From positions 1 to 9,298 of the forward strand of contig ONWY01000079.1 of NCBI GenBank assembly GCA_900321665.1: a stretch of DNA of 9,298 nucleotides, in the 5' to 3' direction. The translations under genes were made by a program, and so were the position numbers. Below, in pieces: positions 5,267 through 9,298 of the stretch (positions are counted from its first letter, which is position 1; every line of letters begins with the position of its first letter). Below the pieces are notes generated by a model. The model did not search any database. It saw nothing but the letters and a program-made list of their open reading frames with translations, and was not told the origin of the DNA. Source of the DNA: an uncultured Eubacteriales bacterium. GTDB taxonomy: Bacteria > Bacillota > Clostridia > Oscillospirales > Acutalibacteraceae.

Positions 5267-7888
5267 ATGAAACGGGTCATTTCTATCATTATGGTAGTTG
5301 TTTTGCTCATTTCCATCGTGACGATGATGGCATTCGGCTTGAGTGCTAACGGCTTTACCTACACGGTAGAGGATGGAGAAGCAATTACTACTGCATACAA
5401 TAACAATGCGGCTCAAATTGAAATTCCCGATACCCTTGGCGGTTACCCTGTTACAAAAATCGGGGCATATGCATTTGCAAACCGTGCGGAAACCGCCGGC
5501 ACGGATATGAGCTCGCTGCGCCTGCCTGCAGGCTTGAGAGAAATCGGCGCAGGCGCTTTTGATATCAACAGCACGGTAACTTCGCTTGTCATTCCCGACA
5601 GCGTGGAGGTTATCGGCGCAAGAGCTTTTCACTGTTGGATAAAGCTTTCTAACTTGGAATTTGCAGGCAATCATCTGAAAACAATTGGCAAGTGGGCATT
5701 TCGCAATGCGCACTCTTTAAACAGCCTTGCTTTGCCGGATGCCTTGGAAACAATAGAGGAGGGTGCGTTTTCCTATTGCACCTCTTTAAACAGTGTTTCC
5801 ATTCCCGCATCCGTCACGAGCTTGGAGCGCGAAGCATTCCTCTCTTGCACCTCACTGCAGGATGTCATTATCAATAACCGCAATATGGCAATCGGCGATA
5901 ATGCTTTTGATTTAACCCTCAGCACAAAAAATGCGGACAATCGCTCCTTAACTATCAGCGGCTACAAGAATTCAAGCGCGCAGCGCTTTGCGGCGGCAGA
6001 GGGCTTCACTTTTAAAGAGCTCGCAGAGCCGGTTGTGCCCGAGGAACCGGATGACCCGAACCCGGATGACCCGCCGGCAGAGACTCCCGGTGTGCCGAGC
6101 GCAACCATCGGCACTGCCGCAAGCGGTCCGTACTATGTCAAAATCACTTATTCGGTTACGAAAAACAATGAGATAGAGAGTAACTATTTGGGGTTTAACA
6201 GAGAAAACAATGACTCTGCCGGTATCTCCGTACTTTGTCGGGCAATTAACGGTACTGCAGGGCAGGATAAAGAATATAAATGGGATATCAAAACTCAAAT
6301 GAATACCAAGGGGACCTACACCCTTTCCGCTGCGCTCGAGGGCTTCCCGACAATGCTTTACGGCTATTTGGATGATAATAATGCCTTTAGCACGGCAGCT
6401 TTTTCGATTACAAGCCTCCAAGTCGGCAGCAGTGCTTCTTCTCTCAAGCAGGTTTGGAGCGGTGCGGTAGAGCTTTCTTCCAAAATATCCTCTTCGGGCG
6501 CGTGGGAAAAGCCCTATGCGGCAACCATGAGCGCACAATTTGAAAATGCCGAAGCAGCCCTGAGCGCCGAGAGCGAGAGCGTTTCCAATCTCTTTACCTA
6601 TCATGCGGTTGACCAATACGGGGTAGAGATGGATACCTCGCTTTGCAAGAATATAGCACTTGCAGCTCCCGAGAGCGGCGCCGAAATGGTCGCGCTCAGC
6701 TACAAAGGCGGCAGCGGCAGTGCGCAGTGCAGCAAGGAGTTGCACTTGGCGCGAGAGGGTGAAAATGTGCAAGAGATTGCGCTGCGCTTTACCTGGCGCG
6801 GGGTTGACTCCGTGAAAACCGATACCGAATCCTTCCTGCTGCGTGATGAGAGCTATGCAGTGCAGTGGCTCGATGAGAGCGGCAATGTGTTAAAACAATC
6901 GCAGGTGTACTATGGCGATATGCCCGGTGAAAGTGTTCCTGCCAAAGAGGCGGATGAAGTATATCACTACACCGAGGGCGCTTGGTCGCCCGCTCTGCAG
7001 GCGGTAAGTGCCGATGCACGGTATCAGGCGGTATACACCGCTGTAGAGCACAGCTTCCTAAAGGATGAGAGCCGCTGCAAAGCAGCTTCGTGCACCGCAG
7101 AAGGTGTCAATATGTATGTTTGTCTTGCGTGCGGCTATGAAAAGGCAGAGGTATTGCCTCGCTTGGAGCACCGCTATGCTGCCACACAGGTGAAAGCGGC
7201 TACCTGCACCGAAGAGGGCTACACTGTCTACACCTGCAGCAATTGTAACACATCCTATCAGGGTGATATTGTCGCGGCTCTCGGTCACGATTTTACAAAG
7301 GAGGACCCCTCTGAGGATGCCCTTCGCTCCACCCCGAGCAAGGATAAAAACGGTACCTTTTACTTTACCTGCACAAGGTGCGGCGAAATCAACAGAAGCT
7401 ACGGCGAATTTTTTGAAGTGCCCTCGGCCTCTGTCAGCGGCAGTGTGAATATGCAAGGGCAGTTTAAGCCCGTAACCGTTTCTCTGCTGTTAGGGGACGA
7501 AGTGGTCAGAAGCTTTGAAATTGCGCTCGGCTCAAGCGGTGCGTTCTGCTTCTACGGACTAGAGCCGGCTACTTATACCTTGCTCTTTAGCGGTGAATCC
7601 ACAACCTTTGCGGCGCTTGATGCGCTCGATTTGAGCGGCGCGCAAAAGGTGGATTTAACCAAGAGTGAGAATGCGCAGGTAAGCGAAATTATCGTCACAA
7701 ACGGCGATGTAAACCATGATGGCTTAGTGGATATCGGCGATATCTCCGTGATATTATCCGCCGCCGTTTACGGCTCGGCAGATAAAGATGCCGATATTAA
7801 TAATGACAGCGTTGTCAATATCACCGATATCGGTATTGCGCTGATGAGCGAAAATTACGGCAGCAGCTCAAAGAGAATCAGTATGTAA
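5267..7888 (+). CDS. Secreted BspA-type LRR protein with CxxC repeats and C-terminal type I dockerin
   Basis: 873 residues. The ATG at 5267 has a perfect AAGGAG site (5255-5260) six bases upstream and follows the permease by ten bases. Residues 1-27 form a signal peptide without lipobox. Residues 30-250 contain about five BspA/TpLRR-type leucine-rich repeats (units such as LVIPDSVEVIGARAF and VSIPASVTSLEREAF). An acidic proline-rich linker at 255-275 precedes a beta-rich region of unknown fold (about 280-590). Three CxxC modules follow, with cysteine pairs at 619/622, 657/660 and 702/705, the first two with a further conserved cysteine about ten residues earlier. A short beta domain (about 715-800) leads to a dockerin at 813-865 with two calcium loops, DVNHDGLVDIGD (814-825) and DINNDSVVNITD (843-854). 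Dockerins bind cohesin modules, so the protein should be displayed on a scaffold or cell surface. It has no visible enzyme domain; adhesion or surface organisation is the best guess. Confidence 0.9.
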   Translation: MKRVISIIMVVVLLISIVTMMAFGLSANGFTYTVEDGEAITTAYNNNAAQIEIPDTLGGYPVTKIGAYAFANRAETAGTDMSSLRLPAGLREIGAGAFDINSTVTSLVIPDSVEVIGARAFHCWIKLSNLEFAGNHLKTIGKWAFRNAHSLNSLALPDALETIEEGAFSYCTSLNSVSIPASVTSLEREAFLSCTSLQDVIINNRNMAIGDNAFDLTLSTKNADNRSLTISGYKNSSAQRFAAAEGFTFKELAEPVVPEEPDDPNPDDPPAETPGVPSATIGTAASGPYYVKITYSVTKNNEIESNYLGFNRENNDSAGISVLCRAINGTAGQDKEYKWDIKTQMNTKGTYTLSAALEGFPTMLYGYLDDNNAFSTAAFSITSLQVGSSASSLKQVWSGAVELSSKISSSGAWEKPYAATMSAQFENAEAALSAESESVSNLFTYHAVDQYGVEMDTSLCKNIALAAPESGAEMVALSYKGGSGSAQCSKELHLAREGENVQEIALRFTWRGVDSVKTDTESFLLRDESYAVQWLDESGNVLKQSQVYYGDMPGESVPAKEADEVYHYTEGAWSPALQAVSADARYQAVYTAVEHSFLKDESRCKAASCTAEGVNMYVCLACGYEKAEVLPRLEHRYAATQVKAATCTEEGYTVYTCSNCNTSYQGDIVAALGHDFTKEDPSEDALRSTPSKDKNGTFYFTCTRCGEINRSYGEFFEVPSASVSGSVNMQGQFKPVTVSLLLGDEVVRSFEIALGSSGAFCFYGLEPATYTLLFSGESTTFAALDALDLSGAQKVDLTKSENAQVSEIIVTNGDVNHDGLVDIGDISVILSAAVYGSADKDADINNDSVVNITDIGIALMSENYGSSSKRISM

Positions 7889-7907
7889 TAGAATCTATAA
7901 TAGTGAA

Positions 7908-7945
7908 AAAGCGGAGGCGTTCTCGGTGAGAGAAGCCTCCGCTTT
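7908..7945 (+). terminator. Operon terminator hairpin, potentially bidirectional
   Basis: AAAGCGGAGGC (7908-7918) pairs perfectly with GCCTCCGCTTT (7935-7945). The inner TTCTC (7920-7924) pairs with GAGAA (7930-7934) around a five-base loop, so the stem has 16 pairs with one bulged G. It starts 19 bases after the LRR-dockerin stop codon. The run of five A before the stem gives a T tail in the minus direction as well, so it could also stop transcripts coming from the tRNA side. Confidence 0.85.
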
Positions 7946-7965
7946 GATATATAAAGCAGGTAATT

Positions 7966-7977
7966 GGGCAGAAGGAC
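7966..7977 (-). repeat. Distal short copy of the tRNA-Trp 3'-end repeat
   Basis: GTCCTTCTGCCC on the minus strand is identical to the first 12 bases at the junction of each of the two larger repeat units and to part of the tRNA-Trp 3' end. It lies 220 bp from the next copy, which itself is 224 bp from the copy in the tRNA. It marks the far end of the tandem array, like the outermost direct repeat of an inserted element. Confidence 0.65.
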
Positions 7978-8197
7978 AACACAACCGCCCTCTTGCGGTT
8001 CCCAAAATTTGCTTCGGCTTGGAGCGCCGGCAAATTTTGACCGCTGCGCCATCCTCGCCTCGCTTCATCTGTCACCGGCAGCGCATCGGCGACGATGCCC
8101 GGCACGCTTCGTGCCTCGGGCTCAAGTTTCTCTGCCCCCTAACTAAAAGAAGAACACCGCTTTTGCGGTGTTCTTCTTTTGGCAGGGGCAGAAGGAC
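7978..8197 (-). repeat. Distal 220-bp structured repeat behind tRNA-Trp
   Basis: On the minus strand this unit begins with 21 bases identical to the 3' end of tRNA-Trp including CCA (positions 8177-8197). It continues with a 16-bp hairpin (8145-8180), a degenerate antisense copy of the tRNA 3' half (8110-8139), a GGCACG/CGTGCC stem (about 8099-8122), and a hairpin with arms CAAAATTTGC (8003-8012) and GCAAATTTTG (8030-8039) around a loop containing TTGGAGC. A further small stem pairs 7983-7988 with 7995-8000. It is visibly GC-rich compared with the flanking intergenic DNA. It matches the neighbouring 224-bp unit along its length, but imperfectly. Open frames through it are low-complexity and unconvincing, so I see no protein gene here. 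Confidence 0.7.
8145..8180 (-). terminator. Terminator-like hairpin inside the distal repeat
   Basis: AAAAGAAGAACACCGC (8145-8160) pairs perfectly with 8165-8180 around a four-base loop. In the minus direction the second arm ends in a T-rich tract, as in an intrinsic terminator. The pairing resumes outside the stem between TCTGCCCC (8131-8138) and GGGGCAGA (8185-8192). It occupies the same place in its repeat as the terminator directly behind tRNA-Trp. Confidence 0.6.
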
Positions 8198-8421
8198 AAT
8201 CTGTAACTGCCCATCAGAAACATTGTCGCACAGCTTCCCTTGGAGCGGTTGCTGTGCTCTGTGTTTCTTCCCCTCGCTCGCCTCCCTTCCTCTCCCACCG
8301 GGAGCGGTCGGCTCCTCGCCCCGGCACGCGTCGTGCCGAGGCTTCAAGCCCTTTTCTGCCCCTACCAAAAAGAAAAAGCACCGATTTCTCGGTGCTTTCT
8401 TTTTGGCAGGGGCAGAAGGAC
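8198..8421 (-). repeat. Proximal 224-bp structured repeat overlapping the tRNA-Trp 3' end
   Basis: In minus orientation it starts within the tRNA-Trp T arm, takes in CCA, the tRNA terminator hairpin (8375-8398), an antisense copy of the tRNA 3' half (8332-8366), and a GGCACG/CGTGCC stem (8323-8337). It ends with a hairpin whose arms GCACAGC (8228-8234) and GCTGTGC (8251-8257) enclose a loop with TTGGAGC, as in the distal unit. The next unit starts at 8197. Loop sequences and stem positions are shared with the distal unit while several arm sequences differ, which suggests that structure rather than sequence is kept. Confidence 0.7.
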
Positions 8422-8437
8422 TTGAACCCTCGGCACG
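8332..8437. repeat. Long palindrome containing the tRNA-Trp 3' half
   Basis: Arms 8332-8384 and 8389-8437 are near-perfect inverted repeats of about 50 bases around the four-base centre 8385-8388; the differences are a few short indels and substitutions. The right arm is tRNA-Trp from the anticodon-stem side of the variable region through T arm, acceptor strand and CCA, plus half of the terminator. The left arm is the same stretch inverted, for example GGCTTCAAG (8340-8348) opposite CTTGAACC (8421-8428), and TCTGCCCC (8355-8362) opposite GGGGCAGA (8409-8416). A transcript reading through the terminator would therefore be complementary to the tRNA's 3' half. Confidence 0.75.
8367..8398 (-). 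terminator. Intrinsic terminator of the tRNA operon
   Basis: In the minus direction AAAGCACCGA (8389-8398) pairs with TCGGTGCTTT (8375-8384) around a GAAA tetraloop. A tract of T with a single C follows (8367-8377). It starts five bases after the encoded CCA of tRNA-Trp and so should end the tRNA-Met/tRNA-Trp transcript. Confidence 0.85.
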
Positions 8438-8479
8438 CGGTTTTGGAGACCGCTGCTCTACCAACTGAGCTATACCCCT
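8404..8479 (-). tRNA. tRNA-Trp (anticodon CCA), CCA tail encoded
   Basis: A full cloverleaf folds on the minus strand, 76 bases with the encoded CCA at 8404-8406. The acceptor AGGGGTA pairs with TGCCCCT, including one G-U pair, with discriminator G73. The D arm contains AGCTCAGTTGGTAGAGC, the anticodon stem GCGGT/ACCGC holds loop CTCCAAA with anticodon CCA, and the T stem GAGGG/CCTTC encloses TTCAAGT. It follows tRNA-Met by nine bases and is followed by a terminator. Its 3' end is the element copied in the downstream tandem repeats. Confidence 0.97.
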
Positions 8480-8488
8480 ATATATCTT

Positions 8489-8565
8489 TGGTGGGCCATC
8501 AGGGACTCGAACCCCGGACCGACCGGTTATGAGCCGGTTGCTCTAACCAACTGAGCTAATGGCCC
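8489..8565 (-). tRNA. tRNA with anticodon CAT (tRNA-Met, possibly tRNA-Ile2), CCA tail encoded
   Basis: A 77-base cloverleaf on the minus strand. The acceptor GGGCCAT pairs with ATGGCCC, discriminator A, encoded CCA at 8489-8491. The D arm is AGCTCAGTTGGTTAGAGC, the anticodon stem ACCGG/CCGGT holds loop CTCATAA with anticodon CAT, and the T stem CGGGG/CCCTG encloses TTCGAGT. It pairs normally at the top of the acceptor, which argues against initiator tRNA. Elongator Met and lysidine-modified Ile2 both carry CAT and cannot be fully separated by eye; Met is the default call. It is the first gene of a two-tRNA operon. Confidence 0.95.
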
Positions 8566-8585
8566 CTGTTTTTTCGTGCTGATAT

Positions 8586-8614
8586 ATTTTATACTAAATT
8601 AGCGCTTTTGTCAA
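8586..8614 (-). promoter_or_regulatory. Sigma-A promoter of the tRNA-Met/tRNA-Trp operon
   Basis: On the minus strand a perfect TTGACA (8609-8614) and TAAAAT (8586-8591) are 17 bases apart. Transcription would begin near 8579, leaving a leader of about 14 bases before the first tRNA. This is the strength and spacing expected of a stable-RNA promoter. Confidence 0.85.
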
Positions 8615-8643
8615 TATGTTCTTTGTTCTTTTTAATGAAATAT

Positions 8644-8672
8644 TTGAATTGTGGTACAATATTGCTTATAAT
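8644..8672 (+). promoter_or_regulatory. Promoter of the decayed lipoprotein gene
   Basis: TTGAAT (8644-8649) and a perfect TATAAT (8667-8672) are separated by 17 bases. Transcription would start near 8679 and include the AAGGGG ribosome binding site at 8691-8696, eight bases before the ATG at 8705. The regulatory signals look intact although the gene they serve is broken. The promoter is divergent from that of the tRNA operon. Confidence 0.7.
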
Positions 8673-8704
8673 GGATTTTAGCAAATAAACAAGGGGTAAA
8701 AATA

Positions 8705-9024
8705 ATGAAGAAAAAATAATCTTTGGAGCAGCTACACTAATGGCTCTCACTTTGACGGTGAGCACTTTAAGCGGTTGTTTTCCATTGCGAAGACTTGCAA
8801 AAAGCGTACCGGAAACAACAAACAGTTTGAGTGAAATAACCGAAACAACCGAAACGATTACAAAATCGAAGTATTCCGCTTTTGCAAGCCAATTGTTCTC
8901 CGATACATGGGAGTCTATCTTTTTTTAAGCCGGAGATTCATTCGAAACTTATGAGTTTTATGATGACAATACCATGAAGCTTACCGGCATCGGCAAGGGC
9001 AATCTCGAAAGAAAAACTGACTAA
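8705..9024 (+). pseudogene. Lipoprotein pseudogene with frameshift and internal stop
   Basis: After a good ribosome binding site, the ATG at 8705 reads only MKKK before a TAA at 8717. One extra base in the run of six A at 8711-8716 would restore MKKKII followed by FGAATLMALTLTVSTLSGC, a typical lipoprotein signal peptide with lipobox LSGC. That frame continues through a Thr/Glu-rich spacer (SEITETTETITKSKY) to SDTWESIFF and a TAA at 8926-8928, directly after seven T. Beyond it the same frame again looks like real protein, AGDSFETYEFYDDNTMKLT and on to a stop at 9022-9024. The remnant resembles small clostridial lipoproteins with a beta-rich C-terminal domain, here cut short. Two lesions beside homopolymers could be true decay, slippage-controlled expression, or sequencing errors; decay with later loss of the 3' part is most likely. 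Confidence 0.7.
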
Positions 9025-9039
9025 GCGAGGCTTAATCAG
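9017..9039. repeat. Small hairpin at the end of the pseudogene
   Basis: CTGACTAAGC (9017-9026) pairs with GCTTAATCAG (9030-9039) around GAG with one G-U pair. It overlaps the pseudogene's last codons and is followed by only a short T tract. It may be the remains of a terminator or of an insertion target. Class C group II introns favour such hairpins, and an intron remnant lies 45 bases downstream. Confidence 0.5.
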
Positions 9040-9084
9040 TCTTTCGGATTACTATCAAAAAGTACATATTTAATTTTGAATTGA

Positions 9085-9148
9085 ACCGCCGTGTGCCGAA
9101 CGGCATGCACGGTGGTGTGAGAGGGCGGTTAATTCCGCCCTACTCGAT
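9085..9148 (+). mobile_element. Group II intron remnant: domains V and VI with 3' end
   Basis: Domain V is visible at 9085-9116: ACCGCCGTG pairs with CACGGTGGT (one G-U), then TGCC/GGCA closes a four-base loop, with a two-base bulge TG on the 3' side, the expected architecture of the catalytic domain V. Domain VI follows at 9117-9148: AGGGCGG (9120-9126) pairs with CCGCCCT (9135-9141), then a single unpaired A at 9142 and CTC paired with GAG, which is where the branch-point adenosine belongs. The intron's 3' boundary would be at or just after the AT at 9147-9148. There is no room for domains I-III or a reverse transcriptase ORF between the pseudogene and here, so this is a 5'-truncated, immobile relic. 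Recognition is by motif and fold only. Confidence 0.75.
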
Positions 9149-9298
9149 TGCTCTTCGAGTGTGAGAAGCGGTGAAAAAGTCAAACATTCATATATTTTAA
9201 TACGGAGAGTACCGATAAAGAAGTATTGCCTCAAAATTCAATCTTTTCGCACAATAAGTGCGTTAAAATCAGCACATAGGCGTTAGCCTTATGTGCTG
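9149..9298. other. Non-coding stretch with hairpins at the right edge
   Basis: No convincing gene is seen. CGCAC (9248-9252) and GTGCG (9258-9262) form a small stem. At the edge CAGCACATAGGC (9270-9281) pairs with the last 13 bases around GTTA with one bulged T. The latter could be a terminator whose T tail lies beyond the window, or the end of a repeat. Just after the intron relic, TGTGAGAAGCGGT (9160-9172) resembles the TGTGAGAGGGCGGT of intron domain VI, perhaps a small duplication. Confidence 0.45.

Noticed and set aside
5972..6772. A 266-codon minus-strand open frame inside the LRR-dockerin gene
   Set aside because: It is a shadow of a strongly supported plus-strand gene, and its translation has no recognisable domain or start signal.
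7978..8421. CRISPR array
   Set aside because: The repeats are about 220 bp, only two units long, and lack short regular repeats with unique spacers.
8177..8421. Attachment sites of a current prophage or integrative element
   Set aside because: The direct repeats of the tRNA end look like att sites, but they enclose only about 220 bp with no integrase or other gene, so a present-day element with its own recombinase is not supported; kept only as a structural analogy.
8072..8532. Several overlapping open frames of 60-180 codons on both strands across the tRNA and repeat region
   Set aside because: They run through the tRNA genes and GC-rich hairpins, have low-complexity Pro/Arg/Lys-rich translations and no good ribosome binding sites. 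Antisense translations of tRNA genes are a known source of spurious proteins.
9085..9148. Riboswitch or terminator-attenuator
   Set aside because: The two hairpins fit domain V and VI of group II introns in length, bulge and branch-point A, and no gene follows closely for them to regulate.
9161..9286. A 41-codon frame from GTG after the intron relic
   Set aside because: No ribosome binding site, no recognisable sequence, and the length is within chance expectation.

Overview
The window looks like a chromosomal segment of a Gram-positive anaerobe of the class Clostridia, most likely an Oscillospiraceae/Ruminococcaceae-type gut bacterium. This is inferred from strong purine-rich ribosome binding sites, consensus sigma-A promoters, lipobox lipoproteins, a BspA-type leucine-rich-repeat surface protein with a C-terminal type I dockerin, and Firmicutes-like tRNAs with encoded CCA. 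No database search was possible, so the taxonomic call is an inference.

Left part (1-7945): a divergent cell-surface polysaccharide locus. On the minus strand, an O-antigen ligase/polymerase-like membrane protein runs off the left edge. From divergent promoters at about 1097-1205, a plus-strand operon of seven tightly packed genes reads rightwards: a small Thr/Lys/Ser/Gly-rich lipoprotein; an HPr-kinase/PEPCK-fold P-loop protein; a PqqD-like peptide-binding protein; a compact S24/S26 signal-peptidase-like protein; a Wzt-type polysaccharide ABC ATPase with a C-terminal extension; its Wzm/TagG-type permease; and an 873-residue secreted LRR / CxxC-repeat / dockerin protein. Three junctions overlap by 8-11 bases and the other gaps are 3-10 bases, so this is almost certainly one transcription unit. 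It ends at a strong hairpin terminator at 7908-7945. The lipoprotein + HprK-like + PqqD-like + peptidase block resembles a peptide-modification cassette coupled to glycan export, and its function is unknown.

Middle part (7946-8421): about 450 bp without a credible gene, made of two GC-rich imperfect tandem repeats of 220 and 224 bp lying directly behind tRNA-Trp. In the tRNA direction each repeat starts with the last 3' bases of the tRNA including CCA. It continues through a terminator-like hairpin and an inverted (antisense) copy of the tRNA 3' half, then further hairpins whose arms differ between copies but still pair. This is the most unusual structure in the window.

Right part (8404-9298): a minus-strand tRNA-Met(CAT)-tRNA-Trp(CCA) operon with its own promoter and terminator; a decayed plus-strand lipoprotein pseudogene with intact promoter and RBS but a frameshift and an internal stop; and the orphan 3' end (domains V and VI) of a group II intron. 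The last 150 bp hold only hairpins.
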